This document shows, in pieces, positions 28,787 through 38,000 of a DNA stretch of 64,000 nucleotides. This DNA is from JAABVD01 sp965204545. Lineage in GTDB: Bacteria; Verrucomicrobiota; Verrucomicrobiia; Opitutales; UBA2995. Both the position numbers and the translations under genes were made by a program. Location of the stretch: NCBI GenBank assembly GCA_965204545.1, contig CBDBFA010000001.1, positions 202,361 through 266,360 of the forward strand, given 5' to 3'. Each line of letters begins with the position of its first letter. Position 1 is the first letter of the stretch. The notes under the pieces are model-generated. The model was not told the origin of the DNA, searched no databases, and saw nothing but the letters and a program-made list of their open reading frames with translations.

Positions 28787-29087
28787 ATTCTCGGAAGCGC
28801 TTCACCCTGGCCCGCATGTCTCACTTACCGAGCGAATGCGACATCTCCCAATTTTCCACTGCGCGCCCGAATCCCGGTAAAAGGGGAATCAATAGCCCGG
28901 CCGTGAGAAAACCAGATCGTGGCATGAGAAATTTTCAGGCGCGGCAAGGATGCCGCCGCCCTACCGCTTACGTTTCGAAATGGCAGGGTAATCGCGTCCC
29001 CGCGATGCCGTAACCTCTTCTATATCCGGGTTTTTTGTGATGGATTATTTAAGAGACACCACACTAGGCGATCCGCTATCAGAATCC
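28787..29087. other. Intergenic stretch with repeat scraps, no gene seen
   Basis: About 300 bp after the DUF1501 stop. It contains a partial match to the end of the TAGCCCGCAT element (CCCGCATGTCTCAC, near 28813) and a GGCAAGGATGCCGCC hairpin-like run near 28950. No coding pattern or clear promoter is visible. Confidence 0.5.
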
Positions 29088-29266
29088 TAGCCCGCATATC
29101 TCACAAAATTCGTGACGAGCGAACGGAGGTCGAGTGCTGGCGTGGGTTTCGTACAGATTCGGGGGTGAAGCCGGGTCGACACCCTGCAAAGTCCCGAATC
29201 CAGGGAAATCCCCGCCAGTGCCGACATACCGGAGCGCAGTAGAAAATTTGTGAGATATGCGGGCTA
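29088..29266. mobile_element. 179-bp MITE-like element with 20-bp terminal inverted repeats (TAGCCCGCATATCTCACAAA)
   Basis: The 20-bp left end at 29088-29107 is exactly complementary to the right end at 29247-29266. The interior is non-coding and has a weaker inner inverted pair (GTGCTGGCG and CGCCAGTGC). A 55-bp relative of the left half lies at 60529-60584 and a relative of the right end at about 52030-52053. The terminal TAG provides the stop codon of the TonB receptor gene on the minus strand. No transposase is in the window, so the mobilising family is unknown. Confidence 0.75.
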
Positions 29267-31120
29267 AAACCGATAAACCGCGCTGGCGGAAACCTGCCGG
29301 GGACTGGCCGGCACGGAAGGAATTTCTTCAAAGCGACTGTCCCATAAGTTTTCCACGGCCAGGCTGAGTTCCAGTCCTTCTATTGACTCGGGAAAATAGA
29401 AAAGGCCCAAAGAGGATATCACCGCATCGTCCACTCCGTTGGAACGAAGGGAGTTTTCCTCCTGCATGCGCAGTTCATTGTCGGAACGGATTTCAAGTCC
29501 GGGCGTCCACTGGTAAACCATTGCAATAGTCAGGCGATGCCGGGCGAAATTGAGGGCATAGAAACTGGCATCGACCACGGCGTCACCATAATCCTCGGAC
29601 TTGGAGAGCATGGTGTAACCGGCCACCACTCGGCCCCGATCAAAGGAGAATTGGCCCAACAGTTCCACCCCGGAGGTTTCAATGTCCACGTGGTTTGCCG
29701 TGCGCCCGAATACCCCTTCGGTATAGGTCCAGTCGACCAGATCCCCGTCATCCCGCACAAATGCCGCGCCTTGAAATACATAGCGCTCCCCTTGGGTCCG
29801 GTAACCCACCTCCATATTCCGGGATGTCTCCCGTCCAAGGTTCTGATTGCCCCTGAAGAGTCCGCCACTGGGATTGGAGGCAATGGCAGTGTAGCCCGGC
29901 ACCTGAGTCGCCTCGGAAATATCAAGGTAAAATTGCCATGAACGATCCCTGGAGGGAGGAGCCTGATAAGTTAATTTAAAGACAGGGGAAGTATTACCGG
30001 TTCCCCGGTTGTTGTCATCGCGAACCACTCCACCTGAAACCGTCCACTCCCCGCCTCCCGTGGCATCGAAAGAGGTCTCGGCCAATGCTCCATATTTCAA
30101 ATAGGCACGACTGGTGAAGTCTCCATAGGTGAGCGAGGTCGATTCAATATCGTCGTCCACCCACTCCATTTTCCCTTTCAGGACCCAATCATCAACAAGC
30201 CAAAATCCTTCCGCCGCAATGTCCCCTACCCTGCTCTCATGCTCGAAGGGATTGAACGCGCCCGGATTGCGGCGATCAAATTCGTAATCGTCCTTATGCC
30301 GTCGGTAATAACTGCTGAATTGCAACCCGAAGTCCTCGCCTTCAATGGAATGGTTGAGGAAAAGCAGGTTTGTTTCCAGATCCTCGGTTTCCGGCACGCC
30401 AAAAGGAGTGTACATATTGGGCCATCCAAAAAATTTTGTTTGATAACCGTAAAAGAAATCGGTCTGGGACCGGTCATTGGACACCTGAAACCTTCCGCTG
30501 ATACGGTCGAAAAGATGATCTCCATTGGCAATGGCGCCATCCGATTCGGAGTGGGCAACCTCCACGTCAAATCCGTAGTTTCGATCTCCGTTTCCAACCG
30601 TGTGGGCGGCGTAGGCCCGCCCAATTAACAGACCATCCTCACCCGAGCCCAGAGCCAATTCCTCAAACGGCCGAATCGGTCGCCAACCGAATTGCACCGA
30701 ACCGACCCCGGAGTTGAATCCGGCAAAGGCATTCTCCGATCCGGTGAGGATGCCTGGAGAAGAAATCATGTTGGGCGCCACGGGGATCTCGGCGAAGTAA
30801 TGCCCGGTCTGCGGGTCGAACAGAGTAGCGGCTCCCAGCATAAAACCGGTATTTTCAAAGATACCGCCTCGTATGGTCACATCGCCCTGGCTCTCTACGG
30901 AATTTCGAGACTGCACGTCGACCAAGGGCTCGAATTTCAGGGCGGAAACCGGCATGCTGAAAGTGGAAAGGGACTCCTCCAATGCAATGCGCTGACCGGA
31001 GGTTTCATGCGGAGCCAATTGGACCAATGGCAATTCGGAATCTTCCCCCTGAGCGAATATTCCCCATTGGAAACAGGGGCTCGCCATGGCGATCAAGGTG
31101 ATAATGGGCCTGAGTTCCAT
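29264..31120 (-). CDS. TonB-dependent receptor (BtuB-like size)
   Basis: At 618 residues this is much smaller than the first receptor and close to BtuB/FepA size. A signal peptide (IITLIAMASPCFQWGIFAQ) precedes a plug with SRNSVESQGDVTIRGGIFEN and PISPG-type turns (SSPGILTGSENAFAG). The barrel strands end with a C-terminal aromatic VSASAVYRF. Typical TonB-receptor barrel blocks such as NPSGGLFRGNQNLGRETSRN and ETSGVELLGQF are present. The stop codon TAG is supplied by the end of the adjoining MITE-like element. I looked for a cobalamin riboswitch in the 110-bp leader and saw no B12-box-like sequence, so the ligand is unknown. The gene is divergent from the HAD gene. Confidence 0.88.
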   Translation of the reverse strand: MELRPIITLIAMASPCFQWGIFAQGEDSELPLVQLAPHETSGQRIALEESLSTFSMPVSALKFEPLVDVQSRNSVESQGDVTIRGGIFENTGFMLGAATLFDPQTGHYFAEIPVAPNMISSPGILTGSENAFAGFNSGVGSVQFGWRPIRPFEELALGSGEDGLLIGRAYAAHTVGNGDRNYGFDVEVAHSESDGAIANGDHLFDRISGRFQVSNDRSQTDFFYGYQTKFFGWPNMYTPFGVPETEDLETNLLFLNHSIEGEDFGLQFSSYYRRHKDDYEFDRRNPGAFNPFEHESRVGDIAAEGFWLVDDWVLKGKMEWVDDDIESTSLTYGDFTSRAYLKYGALAETSFDATGGGEWTVSGGVVRDDNNRGTGNTSPVFKLTYQAPPSRDRSWQFYLDISEATQVPGYTAIASNPSGGLFRGNQNLGRETSRNMEVGYRTQGERYVFQGAAFVRDDGDLVDWTYTEGVFGRTANHVDIETSGVELLGQFSFDRGRVVAGYTMLSKSEDYGDAVVDASFYALNFARHRLTIAMVYQWTPGLEIRSDNELRMQEENSLRSNGVDDAVISSLGLFYFPESIEGLELSLAVENLWDSRFEEIPSVPASPRQVSASAVYRF

Positions 31121-31230
31121 GCAAACTCGATGACTTGATGACGAATTTCCCGCTTAAGGCAATTTTATTGTTAGCGAAGGGATGCTCAACCAATATTTCC
31201 TGAAATACCCGTTATCGGCATTGATTGTCC

Positions 31231-31884
31231 ATGCAATCCTTCAACTCCATCGAACACGTCATCTGGGATTGGAACGGAACCCTGGTAGACGACGTCCAAT
31301 TGTGCGTCGACGTGATCAACCGAATACTTGATCAGCGTGACCTTCCCAGGGTCACGGTCCGGCAGTACCGGGAAACCTTCGATTTCCCCGTCATCGATTA
31401 CTACCGCAAATTGGGTTTCAACCTGAAAGAGGACAGCTTCGAGGCCCTTACCGAAGAGTTTATCGGCGCCTACGAATGCAAGCGTCGGTCCCTGAAACTC
31501 CATTCCGGAGCCAAAGAAGCCCTGCAGGTATTTCAGGGCAACCGAATTGCTCAATGTATGCTGTCGGCGGCCAATATAGAGTCGCTCCTCTCCAATCTTT
31601 GCCAACACGGCATAACCTCCTTCTTTAAATCCATTCTCGGTTTGGACCATCATTACGCCGATGGGAAATTTCACCTCGGGAACAGGTGGATAAGGAATAA
31701 TCACCTGGAAAAGGAAAAGATTCTCTATATCGGCGATACCCTTCACGATTTGCAGGTAGCACAGGCCATGGGGGTGAGGTGCATCCTGCTGGTCACCGGG
31801 CACAACTCGGAAGGCCGATTGAGAGCCCACCACAATGAAGTGGCGGGCAATCTCCACCAAGTTTTGCAATGGTTCAATTTTTAG
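31231..31884 (+). CDS. HAD-superfamily phosphatase (phosphoglycolate phosphatase-like)
   Basis: The 217-residue protein has HAD motif I as IWDWNGTLVDD (nucleophile Asp at the first position, Asn replacing the usual second Asp), motif II around MLSAAN, a Lys (KFH), and motif IV as YIGDTLHDLQVAQAMG. A helical cap of about 60 residues lies between motifs I and II, as in subfamily I enzymes such as Gph. ATG 31231 is chosen over an in-frame TTG at 31225. The Asp-to-Asn change at the acid/base position would weaken classical phosphatase chemistry, though WDWNGTL is common in this subgroup. Substrate unknown. Confidence 0.85.
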   Translation: MQSFNSIEHVIWDWNGTLVDDVQLCVDVINRILDQRDLPRVTVRQYRETFDFPVIDYYRKLGFNLKEDSFEALTEEFIGAYECKRRSLKLHSGAKEALQVFQGNRIAQCMLSAANIESLLSNLCQHGITSFFKSILGLDHHYADGKFHLGNRWIRNNHLEKEKILYIGDTLHDLQVAQAMGVRCILLVTGHNSEGRLRAHHNEVAGNLHQVLQWFNF

Positions 31885-31920
31885 TGGACAAATTTCCTGA
31901 AACGGTTCCCTTTCTTGGCC

Positions 31921-32178
31921 ATGGGAAAACCCGATAAGAATCCATTCCACTTTGGCAACCCGGTGGTAAACCTTATTCTCACCGCCTTGGCCTTCCTGTT
32001 TTTTCTCTGGATCCTTCGACCCCATGTTCCGGCCCAAAGTGAGATCAACCGCTGGATTTTCGCAACTTTGCCGGCCACCGCATTGACCCTCACCTTTTAC
32101 CTCTGCCTGGCCATGTACCGGGTGACGGTCAACGACCATAAGAAGAGGCACAAAGAAAGGCTGAAGGAAGAAGGCTAA
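31921..32178 (+). CDS. Small two-helix membrane protein, unknown
   Basis: An 85-residue protein starting at ATG 31921 (a TTG at 31915 is possible). Two hydrophobic segments are clear: VNLILTALAFLFFLWILR and FATLPATALTLTFYLCLAM. A very basic C-terminal tail follows (NDHKKRHKERLKEE), which should stay in the cytoplasm. It lies 36 bp after the HAD gene on the same strand and may share its transcript. I do not recognise a family, and nothing in the sequence indicates a function. Confidence 0.6.
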   Translation: MGKPDKNPFHFGNPVVNLILTALAFLFFLWILRPHVPAQSEINRWIFATLPATALTLTFYLCLAMYRVTVNDHKKRHKERLKEEG

Positions 32179-32213
32179 AGGCTGAATAGCTAGGCCCCGG
32201 AGGCGCATATTCG

Positions 32214-32237
32214 GTGTTCAGTGTTCAGTGTTCAGTG
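32214..32237. repeat. 7-bp tandem repeat (GTGTTCA) about 3.4 copies
   Basis: Three full GTGTTCA units and a partial fourth follow one another in the gap after the small membrane gene. The gap continues with the recurring intergenic phrases (GGCGCC, ATCCGTGTTATCCGTGG, AATTCCTAATTC) up to the tatC end. Confidence 0.85.
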
Positions 32238-32295
32238 GGCGCCTGCGGCGCCATATCCGTGGTCATCCGTGTTATCCGTGGTCTCTCCCAAATTC

Positions 32296-33261
32296 CTAAT
32301 TCTCCTCCTTCTCCTCCTTGGGATCACTATCCGTTTCACCAGCGCCGTTATCCGGTTCATCGGTGGATTCATTCTCGGCCGATTCCTCCAATCCGGCGTC
32401 CAGGTCCTTGTGATCGGCATCGAAATCATAGTAATCATCCTTTTCCCACTTGCCGAATTCGGCTTCGTATTCGCGCTTTCTCTTCCGCTCAATGAAACCG
32501 GCTACGATAACGGACCCTTCGTAGAGCACCCACATGGGCACCGCCATGAGCAGTTGGGTAAAAGGATCGCCGGTTGGGGTGATGATTGCGGCCAGGACAA
32601 AAAATCCAACCACTGCGTAGCGCCTTACATTCTTGAGCTGTTGCTGACGGAGAATTCCCACGTATACCAGGAGGGTAATGGCCAAGGGAAATTCGAAACT
32701 CAGGCCAATGCCCAAAACCATCCACAGCAATAAACTGATATAACGGTCGGCCCGCCAGATGAGTTCCAGACCCAGCAGTTTATTCAGGTAAATGGAAACG
32801 TTGAGGGCGGCGGGAATGAGGACATAAAAGCTGAATAGGCAGCCCAAGCAAAATAAAATTAGGCCGACGAAACAACCGGGCAAAAGCACCCGCTTCTCTT
32901 TTACATTGAGGCCGGGCGCCACAAAGGAGGAGACAAAATAAAGGATGAAGGGGGATGCCAAGGAAATCCCGCCCATGAACCCAATCTGAAGAATGAAGGA
33001 AAACACCCCAAAGGGACCCGTCGTGACCAGAGCTTCGGTAACCCCATGGTTGGCCATAGCCTTTTCCAGGGGCGCACGCAGGAATTGGTTGAATTTTATG
33101 AAGAGAACGGCCACCACGAGGACAGCCAGAATAAAGGACACTACCGATTTGAACAAAACGTGCCGAAGCTCCTCCAGGTGCTCCAGAAACGTCATTTGAA
33201 GCTCGCTCGACTTCTCCAGATCCTCGTTATCGCCCGGTGTCATTTCCGTAACTTCTTCCAT
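32296..33261 (-). CDS. tatC: Sec-independent protein translocase subunit TatC
   Basis: The 321-residue protein has the TatC signature near the N-terminus (MTFLEHLEELRHVLFKS, with the conserved Glu) and six hydrophobic helices, including FYVLIPAALNVSIYL and AIITPTGDPFTQLLMAVPMWVLYE, the diagnostic last loop and helix. The C-terminus extends as a long acidic tail (ESTDEPDNGAGETDSDPKE), longer than in E. coli TatC. It forms the receptor for twin-arginine signal peptides in the inner membrane. Several Tat-type substrates are encoded in this window (DUF1501, Gfo/Idh and DLH proteins). No tatA is next to it, so TatA must be elsewhere. It is divergent from ppdK. Confidence 0.95.
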   Translation of the reverse strand: MEEVTEMTPGDNEDLEKSSELQMTFLEHLEELRHVLFKSVVSFILAVLVVAVLFIKFNQFLRAPLEKAMANHGVTEALVTTGPFGVFSFILQIGFMGGISLASPFILYFVSSFVAPGLNVKEKRVLLPGCFVGLILFCLGCLFSFYVLIPAALNVSIYLNKLLGLELIWRADRYISLLLWMVLGIGLSFEFPLAITLLVYVGILRQQQLKNVRRYAVVGFFVLAAIITPTGDPFTQLLMAVPMWVLYEGSVIVAGFIERKRKREYEAEFGKWEKDDYYDFDADHKDLDAGLEESAENESTDEPDNGAGETDSDPKEEKEEN

Positions 33262-33443
33262 TCGTATCCTGATTCACAAACATGTTGCGCCAACAACGGC
33301 AACCCGGAATTTTACCGGATCCGGGCGGAGTTTCCGACAGATTCTTAACCATTGACAGAAAAAATTCATTTTGTTCAATTGCGCCTTTTCTCTCAATCGG
33401 GCTACCCACGAAAAGTGCCTGTTAACCCAAAATCGATCAAATC

Positions 33444-36212
33444 ATGGCAAATACCGTCAGTAATCAACCCGCCAGCCCGCCAAAACCAGAGGGGCACAAG
33501 ACGGAGACATCCAACCCGGTAAAATACATTTACGACTTCGGCATTAAAACCGACGGAAATGGTACGCAAAAGAACCTTCTCGGAGGAAAGGGAGCCAACT
33601 TGGCCGAGATGAGCCGCATCGGTTTGCCCGTGCCGCCCGGGTTTACCATCACCACCGAGGTTTGCACCTATTTCAATCAAAACAATCATCAATACCCGGC
33701 TGCTCTGGCAAGTGATATGCGGGCTTCGGTTCGTCTGATTGAACGGCAGCAGGGAAAAAAGTTCGGTGATGCCAGTGATCCCCTGCTGTTTTCAGTGCGT
33801 TCGGGCGCTCGCGAGTCCATGCCTGGAATGATGGACACCATCCTCAATCTGGGGCTGAACGATGAGACCGTAAAGGGTTTGGTCGCCAAATCGAACAATC
33901 CTCGTTTCGCTTACGACTGCTACCGCCGGTTTATTCAAATGTATGGTGACGTGGTCATGGGGGTACAACCGGAATCCGAGCACGTGCACGAACCCTTCGA
34001 CGAAGTCATGGACAGGCTGAAAAAAAGAGTCGGGGTCGAGAAGGACTACGACCTTACCGAGGAACACCTCATCGAGCTGATCCAACTTTATAAGGACCTG
34101 ATCAAGAAGCGCACCAATTCGGAGTTTCCCCAGGACGTTTGGCAGCAACTTTGGGGAGCGGTGGGAGCTGTATTCCTCTCCTGGAATAACGACCGCGCCC
34201 TGGTCTACCGCCAGCAATACCATATCCCGGCCGAATGGGGAACGGCGGTCAATGTGCAGACCATGGTTTTCGGCAATCTGGGCGACACCTCGGGCACCGG
34301 GGTAGCATTTACCCGCGATCCGGCCAACGGTGAAAAAGTGTTTTACGGGGAATACCTTATCAATGCCCAGGGGGAAGATGTCGTCGCCGGGGTGCGCACC
34401 CCCAAACCCATCGCACAACTTGCCCGGGAAATGCCCCAATCACACGCCGAACTGGAGGAAGTCCGGACCAAACTGGAAGAACATTTCCGGGACATGCAGG
34501 ACTTCGAATTCACCATCGAGGAAGGCACACTCTATATGCTGCAAACCCGCAATGGCAAACGCACCGGCTTGGCCGCGGTGCGGATCGCGGTTGAAATGGA
34601 GAAGGAAGACTTGATGACCATCGAATCGGCCGTTACCAAGATCCCGGCCGATTCCGTATCCAGCCTGCTGGTGCCCATTTTCGATGAAGAGAGCCGCCAG
34701 TCGGCCAGAAAGATCGCTTCCGGTTTGCCGGCGGGTCCGGGAGCGGCCTCCGGCAAGGTTGTCTTCTCCTCCAGAACGGCGGAACGATTGACCAAGCACG
34801 GAACCAAGGTGGTGCTGTGCCGCGTGGAAACAACCCCGGACGATCTTCGTGGAATGATCGCCTCGGAAGGAATCCTGACTTCGCGCGGCGGGGTTTCCTC
34901 CCACGCCGCCCTGGTGGCCCGCCAGATGGGCAAGGTTTGTGTATGCGGAGCCCAGGAGGTGCAAATCAACTACGAAAATCGTAGCTTCAAAACTGGTAAT
35001 ATCATTGTGAAGGAAGGCGACTTCATCTCCATCGATGGCACTACCGGGGAGATATTCGCCGGACACCTGGATACGGCTCCCTCGGAAGTCACCCAGGTCC
35101 TATCAGGGAATTTGAGCCCAGAAAAAAGCTACACATATTCCCTGTTTGAAACCGTCATGAATTGGGCGGACCGCTATCGAAAGCTCCGGGTGCGCACCAA
35201 TGCGGATACACCCGAACAAGCCAGAATGGCGGTGTCATTGGGGGCGGAAGGCATCGGCCTCTGTAGAACCGAACACATGTTTTTTGAAGGGGACCGCATC
35301 AACTATATGCGTCAAATGATTTTGGCGGGGGATGGAGATGAACGCAAGGCAGCCCTGAAAAAACTCCTCCCCTTTCAACGAAATGACTTCGTCGGCCTCT
35401 TCAAGGCCATGAATGGCTATGCCGTTACCATTCGGCTATTGGACCCGCCTCTGCATGAGTTTCTTCCCCAGGACGACGCAAGTCGTCGCGCCTTGGCCGA
35501 TACCCTGAATGTTTCCCCCGAGGTCATCATCGACCGCGTCAAGAACCTGCACGAACAAAACCCCATGCTGGGCCACCGGGGATGCCGGCTCGGCATATCC
35601 TATCCGGAGATCACCGAAATGCAGGCGCGGGCGATTTTCGAAGCGGTCGCTCAGGTGACCCAAGAGGAAGAAAATGCAAAGGTCCTTCCGGAGGTAATGG
35701 TTCCCCTGGTGGGATTCGCCGACGAATTGAAAAATCAGGTTAAAATCATTCATGAGGTGGCGGCCGATGTCATGGCCAGGACCAATGTGACCTTTGATTA
35801 CCTGGTTGGAACCATGATTGAAGTGCCGCGCGCGGCCCTTAGAGCCCAGGAAATTGCCGAAACTGCCGAATTTTTCAGTTTCGGCACCAACGATCTGACC
35901 CAAACCACCCTTGGAATGAGCCGCGATGACTCCGGTTCATTCCTTCCCGAATACAAAGACCTGGAAATTATCAACCAGAATCCATTCGCCAGCATCGATC
36001 AAGCCGGGGTCGGTAAGCTGGTGGAATTGGCTTCGGAAAAAGGTCGAGCCAAGAGCAAGGACTTCAAGCTGGGTATATGCGGGGAACACGGGGGTGACCC
36101 AACCTCCATAGTCTTTTTCCATAAAACCGGGTTGGACTACGTCAGTTGCTCTCCTCCCAGAGTTCCCGTGGCCCGTCTGGCTGCCGCCCAGGCCGCCCTG
36201 GCCCACCCATGA
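33444..36212 (+). CDS. ppdK: Pyruvate phosphate dikinase
   Basis: The protein is 922 residues, slightly longer than the usual 870-910 because of a 30-residue Pro-rich N-terminal extension. The ATP-grasp part has KNLLGGKGANLAEMSRIGLP and VRSGARESMPGMMDTILNLG. The phosphohistidine domain has TSRGGVSSHAALVARQMGK with the catalytic His. The C-terminal PEP/pyruvate barrel has GTNDLTQTTLGMSRDD and the active-site Cys in GICGEHGGDP. It interconverts pyruvate, ATP and phosphate with PEP, AMP and pyrophosphate, and serves glycolysis or gluconeogenesis. It is monocistronic; a weak TTGACA element lies at 33352-33357. Confidence 0.97.
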   Translation: MANTVSNQPASPPKPEGHKTETSNPVKYIYDFGIKTDGNGTQKNLLGGKGANLAEMSRIGLPVPPGFTITTEVCTYFNQNNHQYPAALASDMRASVRLIERQQGKKFGDASDPLLFSVRSGARESMPGMMDTILNLGLNDETVKGLVAKSNNPRFAYDCYRRFIQMYGDVVMGVQPESEHVHEPFDEVMDRLKKRVGVEKDYDLTEEHLIELIQLYKDLIKKRTNSEFPQDVWQQLWGAVGAVFLSWNNDRALVYRQQYHIPAEWGTAVNVQTMVFGNLGDTSGTGVAFTRDPANGEKVFYGEYLINAQGEDVVAGVRTPKPIAQLAREMPQSHAELEEVRTKLEEHFRDMQDFEFTIEEGTLYMLQTRNGKRTGLAAVRIAVEMEKEDLMTIESAVTKIPADSVSSLLVPIFDEESRQSARKIASGLPAGPGAASGKVVFSSRTAERLTKHGTKVVLCRVETTPDDLRGMIASEGILTSRGGVSSHAALVARQMGKVCVCGAQEVQINYENRSFKTGNIIVKEGDFISIDGTTGEIFAGHLDTAPSEVTQVLSGNLSPEKSYTYSLFETVMNWADRYRKLRVRTNADTPEQARMAVSLGAEGIGLCRTEHMFFEGDRINYMRQMILAGDGDERKAALKKLLPFQRNDFVGLFKAMNGYAVTIRLLDPPLHEFLPQDDASRRALADTLNVSPEVIIDRVKNLHEQNPMLGHRGCRLGISYPEITEMQARAIFEAVAQVTQEEENAKVLPEVMVPLVGFADELKNQVKIIHEVAADVMARTNVTFDYLVGTMIEVPRAALRAQEIAETAEFFSFGTNDLTQTTLGMSRDDSGSFLPEYKDLEIINQNPFASIDQAGVGKLVELASEKGRAKSKDFKLGICGEHGGDPTSIVFFHKTGLDYVSCSPPRVPVARLAAAQAALAHP

Positions 36213-36228
36213 AGGGCGCCGGTCCGTC

Positions 36229-36281
36229 GGGGTCATTTCTTGTAATCGTGCATTTTAATGCAGGATTTAAGAATTGACCCC
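36229..36281. repeat. GGGGTCA...TGACCCC dispersed repeat, copy 1 after ppdK
   Basis: GGGGTCA at 36229-36235 and TGACCCC at 36275-36281 bound a 53-bp unit with an inner TGCATTTTAATGCA pair. It starts 17 bp after the ppdK stop and may serve as its terminator hairpin. Confidence 0.8.
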
Positions 36282-36332
36282 TTCTTACAGGCGCAAGACG
36301 TAAAAAATGATGCCTTACAGAGTCGGTCCGTT

Positions 36333-36427
36333 GGGGTCAGGTCTTGAAAAAGAGATGCCTGTCGGGGTCAGTCGTCTTAGAAAATTGTATGGAGCGCAGC
36401 GCAATACGGTTTTTTTGACCTGACCCC
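36333..36427. repeat. GGGGTCA repeat, composite copy including a 64-bp unit at 36364-36427
   Basis: A partial unit (GGGGTCAGGTCTTG at 36333) runs into a complete 64-bp unit bounded by GGGGTCA (36364-36370) and TGACCCC (36421-36427). The 64-bp unit matches the one at 39646-39709 at all but two positions and contains the hairpin-forming GGAGCGCAGCGCAATACGG. Confidence 0.88.
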
Positions 36428-36504
36428 TTCCCAGCGTGACTCCTACGGGAAAATACCCGATTGCTTTGACCTGGGAAAGAAATCAATTATGGTAAGGGAG
36501 CCAG

Positions 36505-37821
36505 ATGTTTGAGGTAAGGGATAGACCGAGGATGGTCCAGCGGGCCCTTTTGGTAGGTGTCCGCCAACCCTCTCGAAGCGGAGACGACGTATCCGATATG
36601 CTTCTGGAACTCGCCGCCCTGGTCGAGACCTTGGACATCGCAGTGATGGAATCCATGGCCATTTCCATCCGTAAACCTCATCCACACTTTTTCATCGGCC
36701 GGGGAAAAGCTCACTCCATCATCAATCACGCCAGGGCGGAAAACTACGACTGCATCGTTTTCGACGATGCCCTGACCCCGGCCCAACAACGAAACTGGGA
36801 AAGGGAATCCCGACTCTGCGTCATCGACCGACAGGAAGTCATTCTCGATATTTTTTCCCGCCGCGCCCAAACCCGAGAAGCTGTCGTACAGGTGGGATTG
36901 GCCCGCATGGTCTACAGCCTCCCTCGCCTGACCCGGGCCTGGACACACTTGAGCCGGCAAAGAGGGGGCGGAAGCAAAATGCGCGGTCAGGGAGAAACAC
37001 AATTGGAGGCCGATCAACGCATAGTGCGTGATCGGATCGCCTCCCTCAAAAAGCGCCTCGAAGTTATCCGGAACCAACGCAAGACCCAGCGGAAACGACG
37101 GATGAAGAAACCCTTACCTTCCGCCGCTATCGTCGGTTATACCAACGCGGGGAAATCTACCCTCCTCAACTGCCTTACAGGAGCCAATATTAAGGCCGAA
37201 AATAAACTGTTCGCCACCCTCGACCCGACTACGCGCCAATTCCTCTTGCCTTCGGGGCAGAAACTACTCCTCACCGACACGGTCGGTTTCGTACGCAAAC
37301 TCCCCCATAACCTGATCGAGGCTTTCAAGGCCACCTTGGAGGAAGCCGTAGTAGCTGACTTCCTCATACACGTCCTCGATGTTTCCAGCCCCGAGGTGGA
37401 ACGGCACATCCAAACTACCATGAGGGTTCTCAAGGAATTGGAAGCCGATGAAAAACCAATCCTCACCGTCTTCAACAAGGTGGATACCTGCCGAGATGAA
37501 CTTTTCCTGCAACGACTCCAACTCCAATTCCCTGGAGCCGCCTTCGTCAGCGTTCGGGAAAACAGGGGCATCGGGAAGCTGGTCCAAGGGATGGACGACC
37601 TCCTCGAATCCAAAACGGTTTACGGCGAATTCATCTTTCCCTTTGAGCGTTACGACCTGGTCGCTCAACTGCACCAGGCCGGTTGCGTAAAGGAAGAAAA
37701 AACCAGAGACGAAGGCGTTTTTATCGCCGGCCACATTCCTCCGGACCTGCGCAAACATGTGCAAAATTTCCGTCTGAACGGCTCAGATAATCGCACTTCA
37801 TCGACCCGGAAAAAGTCATAA
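36505..37821 (+). CDS. hflX: HflX-type ribosome-associated GTPase
   Basis: The 438-residue protein has the HflX N-terminal domain (PHFFIGRGKAHSI, VFDDALTPAQQRNWE, VIDRQEVILDIFSRRAQTRE) and the Gly-rich linker SRQRGGGSKMRGQGETQLE. The G domain has G1 VGYTNAGKSTLLN, G2 DPTTRQ, G3 DTVGFVRKLPHNL and G4 FNKVD. It splits or rescues stalled 70S ribosomes and binds 50S under stress. The ATG at 36505 follows GGTAAGGGAG at 36490-36499. No hfq lies upstream, unlike in enterobacteria. A hairpin-forming repeat follows the stop and may terminate transcription. Confidence 0.95.
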   Translation: MFEVRDRPRMVQRALLVGVRQPSRSGDDVSDMLLELAALVETLDIAVMESMAISIRKPHPHFFIGRGKAHSIINHARAENYDCIVFDDALTPAQQRNWERESRLCVIDRQEVILDIFSRRAQTREAVVQVGLARMVYSLPRLTRAWTHLSRQRGGGSKMRGQGETQLEADQRIVRDRIASLKKRLEVIRNQRKTQRKRRMKKPLPSAAIVGYTNAGKSTLLNCLTGANIKAENKLFATLDPTTRQFLLPSGQKLLLTDTVGFVRKLPHNLIEAFKATLEEAVVADFLIHVLDVSSPEVERHIQTTMRVLKELEADEKPILTVFNKVDTCRDELFLQRLQLQFPGAAFVSVRENRGIGKLVQGMDDLLESKTVYGEFIFPFERYDLVAQLHQAGCVKEEKTRDEGVFIAGHIPPDLRKHVQNFRLNGSDNRTSSTRKKS

Positions 37822-37829
37822 TCCCAGTC

Positions 37830-37886
37830 GGGGTCAGCTCCTTGATTTTTGACATGTCCCCATGTTGAAAATCCAGGACTGACCCC
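37830..37886. repeat. GGGGTCA...TGACCCC repeat downstream of hflX
   Basis: The 57-bp unit is an imperfect hairpin: GGGGTCAGCTCCTTGATTTT pairs with the reverse complement of its right arm with a few mismatches. It begins 9 bp after the hflX stop. The rest of the gap to 38000 holds the recurring phrases GGCGCC and CTCTGTGTCCTCTGTG. Confidence 0.85.
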
Positions 37887-38000
37887 ATAGCGCATGTTTT
37901 CTCAATTCCACCACTCCATCACTCTATTCCTAATTCTTAATTGGCGCCCCTGGCGCCTCTGTGTCCTCTGTGATCTCTGTGGTTTTTCTCTCCCCAATTC

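Noticed and set aside
31121..31230. Cobalamin riboswitch in front of the BtuB-sized TonB receptor
   Set aside because: No B12-box-like sequence or long structured leader could be found in the short divergent gap.
33352..33380. Promoter for ppdK (TTGACA followed by TTCAAT after 16 bp)
   Set aside because: The -35 is perfect but the -10 is weak; kept only as a remark.
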